Numbered from the stretch's first letter, positions 35,388 through 45,355 are shown. The stretch is 64,000 nt of DNA from an uncultured Prevotella sp. (GCA_905234145.1 CAJOGK010000025.1:1-64000), one strand, 5' to 3'. The notes: generated by a model not told the origin, from the letters alone. Numbers and translations: made by a program.

Positions 35388-36113
35388 ATGAATCAGAAGG
35401 GCATTTTGAGATTCCTGAGGCAGGTGATGGCCAATAACAACCGTGAGTGGTTCCTGGAACATAAGAAGGACTATGAGGCTGTAAGGGCTGAGTTCGAACG
35501 TGGCGTGCAACAGGCTATCGAGCGCATCATGACATTCGATCAGGAGATAGCTCACGTACAGGTAAAGGACTGCACCTATCGCTTCTATCGCGACACACGG
35601 TTCTCGGCTGATAAGTCGCCTTACAAAAATCATTTGGGTGCCTATATCAACGCCAAGGGCAAGAAGGCACTTCGTGGAGGTTATTACTTGCATCTGGAGC
35701 CTGACCACTGTCTGTTGGCCGTAGGCAACTATTGGCTTCCTACCAACATCCTCACCTCATGTCGCAATGAAATCATGGGCAACGCTGCTGAGTGGCTGCG
35801 CTGTGTAGAGAACGATGAGTTCCAGAAATACTTCGGCAGCGATGTGGCCAGCAGCACGAAGGAACCTACGAACGTTGACAGCTGGGACCAGCTGCAGGGC
35901 TTCGGACTGTCAAAACTCAAGACCTGTCCTGCTGGTTTCCCTAAGGACTCTGAGTACGTCAAATATTTGCGTCTGAAGGACTATGGTTGTTGGCATGCTG
36001 TCTCTGACACCTTCTTCGAGGGTGACGGATGGCTCGACGAGATGGAGCGCATGTTCCGAGCTGCCAAGCCCATGATGGACTTCATGAACTCTGTCATTGA
36101 CGATTATGAATAA
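35388..36113 (+). CDS. DUF2461 family protein
   Basis: Function unknown. The DUF2461/TIGR02453 signature is clear: FLRQVMANNNREWFLEHKKDYE, YRFYRDTRFSADKSPYKNHLGAY and GGYYLHLEPDHCLLAVGNYWLP. The length of 241 aa is usual. It has its own promoter, and its composition matches the flanking chromosome rather than the AT-rich operon that follows 86 nt later. Confidence 0.88.
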   Translation: MNQKGILRFLRQVMANNNREWFLEHKKDYEAVRAEFERGVQQAIERIMTFDQEIAHVQVKDCTYRFYRDTRFSADKSPYKNHLGAYINAKGKKALRGGYYLHLEPDHCLLAVGNYWLPTNILTSCRNEIMGNAAEWLRCVENDEFQKYFGSDVASSTKEPTNVDSWDQLQGFGLSKLKTCPAGFPKDSEYVKYLRLKDYGCWHAVSDTFFEGDGWLDEMERMFRAAKPMMDFMNSVIDDYE

Positions 36114-36161
36114 TCATCTCATAAAAAAAGATAAAGCTTCGCTTATTTACATTATTATTTG

Positions 36162-36169
36162 TATATTTG
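36162..36169 (+). promoter_or_regulatory. -7 element of the defence-like operon
   Basis: TATATTTG, about 30 nt before the AAA ATPase start. No good -33 box at the normal distance. Confidence 0.5.
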
Positions 36170-36199
36170 CAGCAGAAAAAGCAAAGATAATAGACAAAT

Positions 36200-37414
36200 A
36201 TGAGTGACTTAAAAATATCTGTTAAGGATTTCAGGGCAATCCATAGTGCCAGCATTGACCTCAATGGCATTACCGTTATCGCTGGTGTGAACGGAAGTGG
36301 CAAGAGTACTCTGTCAAGATTGCTATATACGATATTTAATAAAGTGAAAACATTAGACGATGTCTATTGGAGTGTTTTCTATTCTGAAACATTTGCAATA
36401 AGAGAGGTCTGTCAACAAATATACGATACATTGAAGCCCTCCGATTTAAACTTATTGTTTGGGACAACTGTTGAAGAGGTTCGAAATGAAATTCAGAAAG
36501 CCATATCGTTGTTAACAGATTCATTTAGCCAAGATGAGAAAATCAAAAGACTTCTCAGCATCATTAAGTATAACTTAGGAATAGAGATAAAAAACAAGGA
36601 AGATCTTAATCTCATAATGGATGTTTTCAATAAAACTGCTGCCAGATATGAAGAAAGGAAGAAAAACCGTTCATTTAAGGAATTAGGAAACGAGATAGCA
36701 TCAGAACTACAAGAAGATAACATCATTAATAAAGTATCACTTTCTGAGTATGGCTATACATTCTTTGGTCCTGGCGTAGAGAGTGTTCCCTTGTTGCATA
36801 GTGTCAAGTTCTGCACATATATTGATACACCCAAGAAACTGGAGGTTCCTTTCTCTTATAGCGAATGGGATTACATTAATAGCCAAAAGGATGCAGCATA
36901 TAATCAAGAGATAAGTAAATATCTATCGGATAACATTTTAAAGGGTGACGCATCATATTCAGATCAATGGAAAACTTTGATTTACCAGCGTAATGATGGC
37001 CAGACGTTCGATCTTTCACAAAGTGCCACAGGTGTGCAGGCTTTCGCCTTTCTCCAGTTGCTATTGAAGAAGGGACTTATCAATGATCGTTCACTCATTA
37101 TTATTGACGAACCTGAAGCCCATTTGCATCCCCAGTGGATAGTGGAATATGCCAAAGTATTAGTGGAACTCAACAAGAAGACCAAAGCCAGATTCTTTAT
37201 TGCAACGCACAGTACAGACATGGTTAGTGCCCTCCGCTATATCTCTGAGAAAGAAGAAACGCTTGATCATCTTTCATACTATCGGGCTGTTCCTGCAGAT
37301 GCAGATGCCTATACCTACGACTATCAGAATATGGGTACTGATATTGAACCAATATTCGAGTCTTTCAACAAGTCGTATGAACTGATAGAGAAATACGGAA
37401 CAGACAATGGCTGA
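36200..37414 (+). CDS. ABC-type AAA ATPase (AAA_15/AAA_21, OLD-like without TOPRIM)
   Basis: A 404-aa ATPase of the SMC/OLD type. Walker A is GVNGSGKSTLSRLLY (residues about 29-43). The signature-like FDLSQSATGVQAFAFLQLLL precedes Walker B SLIIIDEPEAHLHPQW. The switch His is in FIATHSTDMVSAL. It lacks the TOPRIM nuclease domain of true OLD proteins. The final codons overlap the next gene by 8 bp (ATG at 37407), so the two products are made together; similar ATPases pair with separate nuclease effectors in PARIS-like systems. First gene of a 9-kb operon. Base composition is clearly more AT-rich than upstream genes. Confidence 0.88.
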   Translation: MSDLKISVKDFRAIHSASIDLNGITVIAGVNGSGKSTLSRLLYTIFNKVKTLDDVYWSVFYSETFAIREVCQQIYDTLKPSDLNLLFGTTVEEVRNEIQKAISLLTDSFSQDEKIKRLLSIIKYNLGIEIKNKEDLNLIMDVFNKTAARYEERKKNRSFKELGNEIASELQEDNIINKVSLSEYGYTFFGPGVESVPLLHSVKFCTYIDTPKKLEVPFSYSEWDYINSQKDAAYNQEISKYLSDNILKGDASYSDQWKTLIYQRNDGQTFDLSQSATGVQAFAFLQLLLKKGLINDRSLIIIDEPEAHLHPQWIVEYAKVLVELNKKTKARFFIATHSTDMVSALRYISEKEETLDHLSYYRAVPADADAYTYDYQNMGTDIEPIFESFNKSYELIEKYGTDNG

Positions 37415-37882
37415 ATATACTATAACAGATCCGAAAGGTATTTGCTGTTGTCAGACATTCAAGGTATGCATACCCTTCTAAAGAAAGAAGGGTGTATAGA
37501 TAGTGAAAACAAATTCACGGATGAACAGAAAGCAATAGCCCTTGATGAAGTTCAAACGCGGATAGCTCAACAAAACAAAACGGACAAACAGGCATCTGCT
37601 GACGTATTGTTATGTATTACTGGTAACAAGTATCTGTTGGCAGATGCAAAGTTCAACAGCACCAGCGTCAAGAACATTTCACCTACAGAGTTGAAATCAA
37701 AGCTGAACAGTTCAAAATCCCTTGTTCTCTCCGATGATTACTCTTATGCTAATGCATTCTACGTGTTGTTCAAACAAAGTGTACTGACCCCAACCCAATA
37801 CAACCGCCTAAAACGTCAGTTTGCAGGAAAGCCTCAGTTTCGCTTCATGAATGCAATAGACTTTTGGAAGTTATTTGATTAG
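37407..37882 (+). CDS. PD-(D/E)xK-like partner of the AAA ATPase, frameshifted near its start
   Basis: About 155 aa. The coupled ATG at 37407 reads MAEYTITDPKG and then enters nonsense. The frame starting at 37442 reads YLLLSDIQGMHTLLKKEG. The two join naturally if one A is restored in CCGAAAGG (DPK-RYLLLSD), so a one-base deletion is likely; the track start is a TTG. The core ADVLLCITGNKYLLADAKF has the spacing and hydrophobic pattern of a PD-(D/E)xK nuclease (Asp, about 14 residues, D-x-K). The family is not otherwise recognised. Nuclease activity is inference. Confidence 0.6.
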
Positions 37883-37895
37883 ATAATACTGCGAT

Positions 37896-38549
37896 ATGAA
37901 TAACAAAGAACCTGGTTACGTTTACATACTGACTAATCCCAGCTTTCGCGAGGATTGGGTAAAGATCGGTAAGAGTTCACGTCCTGTGGATGTGAGAAGC
38001 AAGGAATTGGATAATACTGCTGTTCCCTTACCCTTCGAAATATTTGCCACGATGAAGACTACGAAATACAACGAGGTAGAGAAACTGGTACATAAGACCA
38101 TTGATCGCCTCACAGACTTGCGCATCCGTCAAAACCGCGAGTTCTTCAATGTAGCCCCACAAATGGCTCTTGACATCTTCCGCGATATTGCTATGACGAT
38201 AGACGATGCCGAAGTGACACTCTACGAAGATAACAAGCCCATCGTGGAAAGTGAACACAAGGAACCGCAGAAACGAGAGGTAAAACGCCCTCGTTTTAAG
38301 TTCTCTATGTGTGGTATCAAGATTGGCGAGCAAGTTACCTTCGATCCAACAGGTCTTGTTGTAAAGGTTGCTTCCGATGACAGCATCGAGTACGAGGGAC
38401 GCATCTATAAACTCTCCCCCTTCGTTGGCACCTTCATGCCAGAAGAGCAGCGCAACAACTCTGGTGCCTATCAAGGAGCCAAGTATTTCTCATATAACGG
38501 CAAAGTGCTAGATGAGATTAGGAAAGAGAAAGAAACTATACAAGAATAG
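37896..38549 (+). CDS. GIY-YIG (T5orf172-type) nuclease family protein
   Basis: Residues about 6-100 form a GIY-YIG domain of the T5orf172 kind: GYVYILTNPSFREDWVKIGKS, the conserved Arg in RPVDVRSKEL and the Glu in NREFFNV. The C-terminal 85 residues (IKIGEQVTFDPTGLVV ... YEGRIYKLS ... GAYQGAKYFSYNGKVL) look like a small DUF4357/RAMA-type adapter domain associated with restriction systems, a weaker assignment. It sits 13 nt after the PD-(D/E)xK-like gene and 4 nt before the KAP-like gene. Confidence 0.8.
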   Translation: MNNKEPGYVYILTNPSFREDWVKIGKSSRPVDVRSKELDNTAVPLPFEIFATMKTTKYNEVEKLVHKTIDRLTDLRIRQNREFFNVAPQMALDIFRDIAMTIDDAEVTLYEDNKPIVESEHKEPQKREVKRPRFKFSMCGIKIGEQVTFDPTGLVVKVASDDSIEYEGRIYKLSPFVGTFMPEEQRNNSGAYQGAKYFSYNGKVLDEIRKEKETIQE

Positions 38550-38553
38550 AAAT

Positions 38554-39971
38554 ATGGATTATATTGGCGAGAAAGAGCTGAATAACAAACTTGATGACTT
38601 TAAAAACCAGACAGAATGATTTTGTCTGCTAAGTTTGGCGATGGTAAATCATTCTTTCTTCAGAAGATAAGAGAAGATAAAGAAAGATTTGCAGAATATG
38701 AATTTATCACGATATATCCGGTAAATTATGTTGTTGCACAGAACGATGACATTTTCGAATATATAAAAAGAGATATTCTGATTCAATTAGTGAAATTGAA
38801 GTTGATTGAGAAAATTGATTTAGAAAAACTACTATCTTCTGTTTTTTCTTATGACAGTTTCAAAGAAGTGTTGTTTTTCCTGATTTCAAGTATTCCTCAA
38901 TACGGTCCAATCATCAAGAAATTACTGGATAAAGCAATAAGCATATCGGAGAAATACAACGACGAGAAGAATACATACAAAAAATATTTTGATTCATTCA
39001 AAGTTCAAAGGGGTGGACTCTATGAAGATGATGCATATACCCAAATGATTAAGGAGGCTATAAGCTTATTGAAAGTTGGCTATATTAATGAAAAGGGAGA
39101 ACTGACTCAAAAGAAACCTGTTTTAATCATCGAAGATTTAGACCGTCTTGACCCAGCACATCTTTTTAGAATATTAAATGTTATCAGTGCCCATATTGAT
39201 GATGTAATTAAACCAGACAAGATAGGGAATAAGTTTGGCTTTAGCAATATTGTCATAGTTATGGACTATGATACGACTAAACATATATTTGAACATTTCT
39301 ATGGAAAAGACGCCTCGTATAATGGCTATATGAGCAAGTTCATTACCGAGGAGCCTTTTAGGTATAGTATAACAGAATTAGCTTTGCCTAAATTGAAAGA
39401 GAAAATAATAAAAGAAGTGGGGATAAATAAAGATTTATTTAAAGCATTTAAAATACTTAATATGAAGTTGTCTGATCTGTCAATGAGAGACATTGTAAGG
39501 CTTTACGACTTCGACACCTCCACACGAATTGTTTTTCCTGTATTAAATTGTCCTAATGACGTCAAATTATCAATGCAATTACCTATATTTAAACTTCTCG
39601 TTTACATGACAGAATTGGGCATGTCTTTGGGGGATTTAGATGAAGAACTATCATTAAAAAAGGATTATAATTCCGTTGATTACTTGACATTAATATATCC
39701 TTTATATCTTATAGGAAATCATGAGCCCTTTTCAAAATTTGATACAGGCAGAAGAATTGTTAACGTAATTCTTCAAAAAGAAGAAGGTATTACGAAAACA
39801 ATTATTATTGGAGATAATAATCGTCCAATCACTGACGCTCCATCGATATCTAATGTAAACAAGCAATATGGTTTTGTGTGTTCTATATTAACTTATTACA
39901 TAGATTTGGCAGGTTTTAATCGTAGCAAGAGTTACACAATTCCTGGCTATTTACCAACTTTTAATTTGTAA
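38554..39971 (+). CDS. KAP-like P-loop NTPase, frameshifted near its start
   Basis: Walker A is SAKFGDGKSFFL, and Walker B is VLIIEDLDRLDPAHLFRILN with the DLDR of KAP NTPases. FSNIVIVMDYDTTKHIFEHFYG continues the pattern. The ATG at 38554 gives MDYIGEKELNNKLDDFKNQTE and then a stop; the open frame starting at 38616 is in another register. Restoring four bases (AGAA) at ACAGAATG would give KNQTERMILSAKFGDGK, so loss of one AGAA unit is likely. No membrane helices are evident. A gap of 3 nt to mod suggests one transcript. Confidence 0.7.
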
Positions 39972-39974
39972 AAT

Positions 39975-41900
39975 ATGCCGACACTGAATTGGATAGGAAA
40001 AGACAAGGTGGTGAATCACCATTTGGATGTGCCGTTTTATACGCTGGAACACAAATATGGGTTTCGGGCGGAGGATGAAGCGGATACATCTGAAACGCAT
40101 AGCGGCAATATGATTATTCATGGGGATAATCTTGTTGCGCTGAAAGCGTTGCTACCAGAATATGAAGGACGGGTAAACTGTATCTATATTGATCCGCCTT
40201 ACAATACTGGTGAAGAGAAGTGGGTATATAATGACAATGTGAACGACCCGCATATCAAGAAATGGCTGGGCGAAGTGGTTGGCAAAGAAGGGGAAGACCT
40301 TAGTCGTCATGATAAGTGGCTATGCATGATGTATCCACGCTTAGCCTTGCTTCAAAGGCTGCTTCATCCGCAGGGAGCTATTTTCATTTCTATTGATGAC
40401 AATGAATATACTAATTTAAAAGCAATTTGTGATGAGATATTCGGAAAGAATTGTTTTGTTGCTAAGGTTACATGGCAAAATAATTATTCAATAAGGAATG
40501 ATGCCCTTGGCATTCCCTATGATACGGATAATATATTGATATACAGTAAAGAGCCTAATTGGTCTCCGTTTAAATTGGAGAGAACTGATGAGATGAATGC
40601 TAGATATGTAAACTACGATAATGATGTAGTTTCATACAAAGTTACTCCTATTCATGCTCCAGGGGCTAATACTCACAAAAGCATGGTTTATGCAATACAA
40701 CATCCATTAACAGGAGCCTTAATGTACCCTCCCAAGGGAAGACATTGGAAAGACGGACAAGATAACCTAATTAAAGAACTTGAGAATTGGGTGCCATATA
40801 AAAAGGAAATTATTGACGACAAAGTGATTCGGCAAGACATCTGTGGGAGTGATGTTGAAGATGATGTGTTTGCATTAATGCTTAAAGAGCCATTAGAGTT
40901 ATCCGCAGAATTATTTATTAAACGATATGCAAATAAGCCTTGGCCCAAATATTTCTTTTTGGCAAATGGCGAAGGAAGCATCCAGTCTAAAACATATCTC
41001 GACATTACCAAAGGAAAGGTCGTGTCAACACTATGGAAATATGAAGATGTTGGAACAAATGTTGAAGCAACAGCTGAATTGAAAGAAATATTTGACAATG
41101 CAAAGAAGTTTGACACTCCCAAGCCAACCCGTTTAATAGAACGAATTTTGGAAATAGCAACTAACGACAATAGTATCATTCTTGATTGTTTCGCAGGAAG
41201 CGGGACTACAGCGCATGCCGTTTTACTTGCGAATAAAAAGAAGCATAGCCATCGAAAGTTTATTTTGGTTGAACTGATGGACTATGCAGACACAACAACT
41301 GCTTATCGCGTAAAGAAAGCCATCACTGGCTATAAGGCCACAATGAAGCATGAAGAAGAAATCTACAACAAGAAACTGACGGTTAAGAATCTGACAAAGG
41401 CTGAAACATTTTTGAAAGAAGCAGAAGCCGTAATAGAAAAAGAGCAAGAGAACTATGCCGAAATCAGCAAGCCCAAATTGCAAGACAACTGTATCAAGGT
41501 AATTGCTTCAAGAGTTTCTGATGGTTTTGTAAAAGGTTTAGGCGGCTGTTTCGATTATTACGAATTGGGTAAGCCTCTCTTTAAAGAAGACAACAACCTA
41601 AATGAAGAAGTTGGAGAAGATAAGATTCGTAACTATATTTACTATACAGAGACAAAACAACCTCTAACAAGGATGCGTGAGAATGGTTCGTATTTGCTGG
41701 ATACCTTGAACGGAACTAGTTACTATTTCTATTACGAAAAGGACAGATTGACCAATCTGAGTTTGGAAGATCTAAGCATCGTTACAGAAAAAGCCGAACA
41801 ATATATCATCTATGCAGACACCTGCACTATAGATGAGCAGACAAGGGCAAATCTAAAAATCATATTTAAAAAGATTCCAAGAGACATAAGAAGATTCTAA
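39975..41900 (+). CDS. mod: Type III restriction-modification DNA methyltransferase (Mod)
   Basis: Adenine methyltransferase and specificity subunit. Motif IV IYIDPPYNTGEEKWVYND comes before motif I DCFAGSGTTAHAVLLAN, the beta order of Mod proteins. MIIHGDNLVALKALLPEYEG precedes motif IV as usual. The region between the motifs (residues about 150-370) is the target recognition domain. The length of 641 aa is normal. The frame is intact, with no phase-variable repeat tract. It is followed by res after 3 nt. Confidence 0.93.
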   Translation: MPTLNWIGKDKVVNHHLDVPFYTLEHKYGFRAEDEADTSETHSGNMIIHGDNLVALKALLPEYEGRVNCIYIDPPYNTGEEKWVYNDNVNDPHIKKWLGEVVGKEGEDLSRHDKWLCMMYPRLALLQRLLHPQGAIFISIDDNEYTNLKAICDEIFGKNCFVAKVTWQNNYSIRNDALGIPYDTDNILIYSKEPNWSPFKLERTDEMNARYVNYDNDVVSYKVTPIHAPGANTHKSMVYAIQHPLTGALMYPPKGRHWKDGQDNLIKELENWVPYKKEIIDDKVIRQDICGSDVEDDVFALMLKEPLELSAELFIKRYANKPWPKYFFLANGEGSIQSKTYLDITKGKVVSTLWKYEDVGTNVEATAELKEIFDNAKKFDTPKPTRLIERILEIATNDNSIILDCFAGSGTTAHAVLLANKKKHSHRKFILVELMDYADTTTAYRVKKAITGYKATMKHEEEIYNKKLTVKNLTKAETFLKEAEAVIEKEQENYAEISKPKLQDNCIKVIASRVSDGFVKGLGGCFDYYELGKPLFKEDNNLNEEVGEDKIRNYIYYTETKQPLTRMRENGSYLLDTLNGTSYYFYYEKDRLTNLSLEDLSIVTEKAEQYIIYADTCTIDEQTRANLKIIFKKIPRDIRRF

Positions 41901-41903
41901 ATT

Positions 41904-44480
41904 ATGGAACTAAAGGACTATCAAAAGGAAGTATTAGACGAACTGAATTCATATTTCGGTTATCTGGAAAAATACCAAGACTTGAGAAAATCATATCAAG
42001 AGTTTTGGGAAGATAGGGGCATTTCGTTGTCATCACCAGAGAACAAGATTATCCGTCCGTATGACAACAGTATCAAGAATGTGCCAAATGTAACTATCAA
42101 AGTGCCAACGGCAGGTGGAAAGACATTCATTGCCTGCAATGCACTAAGAACTATCTTTGACAATATGCCAGAGGAATTAACCAAAGTTGTGACTTGGTTT
42201 GTACCTTCAGATACGATATTAAAGCAAACCTATCAGAACTTGTCCAATCCAAGCCACCCTTATCGGCAGAAAATTGATAGCCTCTTTAATAGTCGTGTGA
42301 ATGTCGTCAGTAAGGAGTCTGCACTGATGGGCAAAGGAATGTCGATGAATGATTTACGCGAGAATCTAACAATTCTTGTGCTCAGTGTTGATTCATTTGC
42401 CACGAATACAGGCAATGATCGTAAATCGTATCGTGAGAATGAGAATCTATCTGAGATCATCAAGCAATACTACCAATCCATCAGCAAGGTGAAAGGTGCA
42501 GACGAGTATTCATTAATGAACTTAATCTACCATTTGCGTCCTGTTGCCATCATTGACGAAAGCCACAACTTCGAAAGTAATCTGCGTCTGGATATGCTGA
42601 ACAGTTTACACCCTAGGTTTATTCTTGATTTGACAGCCACGCCAAGAGACAAGAGTAATGTGATTAGCTTCGTAAACGCTGCAAGATTGAAAAAGGCTAA
42701 CATGGTAAAATTGCCTGTTATCGTCTATAATCTTAATTCTGCAACAGAAGTGCTATTTTCTGCAGTTAAGTTGCAGGAGAATCTGGAGAAGAAAGCCGTT
42801 GAGGAGGAGAAGAAAGGGGGCAAATACATCCGTCCCATTGTTTTGCTACAAGCTCAGCCAAAATCGAAGGACGATAGCATCACATTTGAGCAAATTAAAA
42901 AGAAACTTCTGAGTTGGAATATTCCAGAGAATCAAATCAAGATAAAGACGGCTAATGTTGACGAAATAAAGAATATCAATTTGATGGACAGAGACTGCCC
43001 TGTTCGTTTCATCATTACAGTCAATGCCTTGAAAGAAGGTTGGGATTGTCCTTTCGCATACATATTGGCATCGTTGGCTAATAAGACTTCACGGATAGAT
43101 GTAGAACAGATACTTGGCCGTATTTTACGCCAACCTTACACCAAACAGCATCAAACAAGACTACTGAATCTATCTTACGTATTAACATCATCTTCCTATT
43201 TTTTGGAAACTGTAGATAACATAGTTGATGGATTGAATAAAGCCGGATTTGGGAAACGAGATTACAGGGTTGCTTCTGAGAAGCAAATGGCAGCAGCTAT
43301 TGCACGGCCAAAAGAACCTTCGCTGTTTGATGAGCAAACAGATGACTTGATATTAGAAAATGAAACTGTTTCGTTCGATGATCCAGTTAATCAGTCAACT
43401 ATTTCTGATGCGGTAAAGGATATTGAGGAGAATGCTGAGGCTGAAGGTGAGAAGTACGAAGCTGCCATCAACGAAAACAATGATACATCAAACATACCCG
43501 ATTTGAATACATCAACAATAAATGAATGTTTCGCATCTGCGAAAGAATTGGTTCTTCCTCAATTCGTGATGCCCGTAAAATACGATAATACTTTCTTCCA
43601 AGAAGACAAAGAGGTTCTTGTTACAAAAGAAGCATTAAGTGAAGGCTTTGAATTGGACAAACAAAGCAGGGATATAAGTTTTGTATGGACAGACATTAAA
43701 GGAGTTCAGATTGATGTTGATGGTAGTGACTCAACACCAAAACATAAGGAATTGAGTGCTGATGAAATCAATTACTTCAATCAACAGATTTCAAGTCTTG
43801 CACCAGAACATCAAAAAACTCAGATTGCAAAATATATTGCTAAACAGATAAGGTATGATTATATAGCAGATAATCAGATTACCGACTACCTGTTGTCTAT
43901 CTTCAAAAACTATTCAGACATTCATATTTCTGACATTATTGCCCATAAAGAAATGGCAGTAGAGATTGTCAAGGATAGAATAGAAGAATTCCTGTTTGAA
44001 TACCGCAAAGAGAGATTCAATCAGAGAAGGAAAATGCAAAGAATAAAGTGTGTGCCAAAGTATGTATTTCCTACATCTATGCCAGTTGTAAAAGAGTCAC
44101 ATATGGCAAAAGGACTGTATGAGCGTGAAGACGGAAAGATAAATACTTTCGAATATACCGTCATCAATAAAGTTGCTAATCTTCCCAATGTGGAATGGTG
44201 GCACAGAAACCCTACGGGTAAAAACGGCTTCTGTATCAATGGCTATATCAACCATTATCCTGACTTCATTGTGAAAATGAACAATGGCACGATCGTTATT
44301 ATTGAAACAAAAGGTGATGACAGGGATAACTCTGATAGTAAGAATAAATTGGATTTAGGTCTGAAATGGGAAGCTGATGCAGGAACAGGTTATAAATACT
44401 TTATGGTGTTTGAGCATAATAGGATTGATGATGCTGTAGATGTTCAAGAATTGTTGGAGATATTAAAAGGAATGTGTTAA
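41904..44480 (+). CDS. res: Type III restriction endonuclease subunit (Res)
   Basis: SF2 helicase-nuclease that cuts DNA after translocation, together with Mod. N-terminal DYQKEVLDEL, Walker A VPTAGGKTFIA, DESH box VAIIDESHNFES, motif III LDLTATPRDK and motif VI VEQILGRILRQPY are present. The C-terminal endonuclease domain (about 780-858) has HYPDFIVKMNNGTIVIIETKG, a PD-(D/E)xK core. At 858 aa it is of typical length and intact. Confidence 0.93.
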   Translation: MELKDYQKEVLDELNSYFGYLEKYQDLRKSYQEFWEDRGISLSSPENKIIRPYDNSIKNVPNVTIKVPTAGGKTFIACNALRTIFDNMPEELTKVVTWFVPSDTILKQTYQNLSNPSHPYRQKIDSLFNSRVNVVSKESALMGKGMSMNDLRENLTILVLSVDSFATNTGNDRKSYRENENLSEIIKQYYQSISKVKGADEYSLMNLIYHLRPVAIIDESHNFESNLRLDMLNSLHPRFILDLTATPRDKSNVISFVNAARLKKANMVKLPVIVYNLNSATEVLFSAVKLQENLEKKAVEEEKKGGKYIRPIVLLQAQPKSKDDSITFEQIKKKLLSWNIPENQIKIKTANVDEIKNINLMDRDCPVRFIITVNALKEGWDCPFAYILASLANKTSRIDVEQILGRILRQPYTKQHQTRLLNLSYVLTSSSYFLETVDNIVDGLNKAGFGKRDYRVASEKQMAAAIARPKEPSLFDEQTDDLILENETVSFDDPVNQSTISDAVKDIEENAEAEGEKYEAAINENNDTSNIPDLNTSTINECFASAKELVLPQFVMPVKYDNTFFQEDKEVLVTKEALSEGFELDKQSRDISFVWTDIKGVQIDVDGSDSTPKHKELSADEINYFNQQISSLAPEHQKTQIAKYIAKQIRYDYIADNQITDYLLSIFKNYSDIHISDIIAHKEMAVEIVKDRIEEFLFEYRKERFNQRRKMQRIKCVPKYVFPTSMPVVKESHMAKGLYEREDGKINTFEYTVINKVANLPNVEWWHRNPTGKNGFCINGYINHYPDFIVKMNNGTIVIIETKGDDRDNSDSKNKLDLGLKWEADAGTGYKYFMVFEHNRIDDAVDVQELLEILKGMC

Positions 44481-44500
44481 AGAATTAGAAAAATAGGGCA

Positions 44501-45301
44501 ATGGAGAGAATTGTATTTGTTGAAGGCAATATAATCGCCTATAGTGGTAATCACCTAGCAAAAGGATTAGTATGTTTAGCGACAGACAAATACAAAGAGA
44601 AGGCTGTTGAAGTAATCAATGGTGATCTTGAATTGTACGAACACAATCGGATAATTCCTTTCTATACTTATGCCGCCAGAGGCGGGGTAACATCTCTTGG
44701 CCATAATTTAGGAGTTGTGCATAGTCCTAGTAATGTATTAAACCTCTATAAAGAAGAGATAGAAAAGATTAAAAGATTATTAAACCTTGTAGTTCCTGAA
44801 GATCTTCGTCCAACTCATAATAGACATCTATTTATTGGAGTAATCGGAACATTAGAATTGTTTTTGTCTGAAATGATTTCTTGTTTAGTGCTGGGTGAAG
44901 AACAGTTTTATCATAATTTTATTGAAAATACTAGTTACAAGATTTCTCTGAAAGATATAGAAGAAGGAGGACAGATGTTGGACAAAGCGATTTATAAAGT
45001 TATACACAATATTAATGCTCATAAATTAAAGGAAATAAAGGATGTCTTCAAGAATGTTTTTGATGTAAATATTCCAAATACCACTGAACTTGGAAGGTAT
45101 ATAGAGAAAAGGCATGACTTAGTTCACAGAAATGGCAATAGAGTCGACGATAGAACTTTGAGATATGTGGATATTACAGATAGAATATTGCAGGACCTTA
45201 TTCTTGTGGTAGATACTTTTGTCGATCATTTAATGGATGCCCTAGTATTACCAATAGAAAAGTGGAATGAAGGTTTTGAAAATACGGGGACTGGTCATTG
45301 A
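44501..45301 (+). CDS. HEPN-domain protein linked to the type III system
   Basis: A 266-aa protein. The C-terminal half (residues about 110-255) is all-helical with the HEPN motif R-x4-H in IEKRHDLVHRNGNRVDD, typical of MAE_28990/RiboL-PSP-like HEPN domains with RNase potential. The N-terminal 85 residues (FVEGNIIAYSGNHLAKG, PFYTYAARGGVTSLG) are not recognised. It lies 20 nt after res and is probably co-transcribed. No small antitoxin gene of the MNT type is adjacent. A role as an abortive RNase or immunity component is inferred. Confidence 0.7.
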   Translation: MERIVFVEGNIIAYSGNHLAKGLVCLATDKYKEKAVEVINGDLELYEHNRIIPFYTYAARGGVTSLGHNLGVVHSPSNVLNLYKEEIEKIKRLLNLVVPEDLRPTHNRHLFIGVIGTLELFLSEMISCLVLGEEQFYHNFIENTSYKISLKDIEEGGQMLDKAIYKVIHNINAHKLKEIKDVFKNVFDVNIPNTTELGRYIEKRHDLVHRNGNRVDDRTLRYVDITDRILQDLILVVDTFVDHLMDALVLPIEKWNEGFENTGTGH

Positions 45302-45355
45302 TTCGTTATAAATAAGGTGTAGTCCGAATAAAGGGATTACTTATGCAAACGAAAT

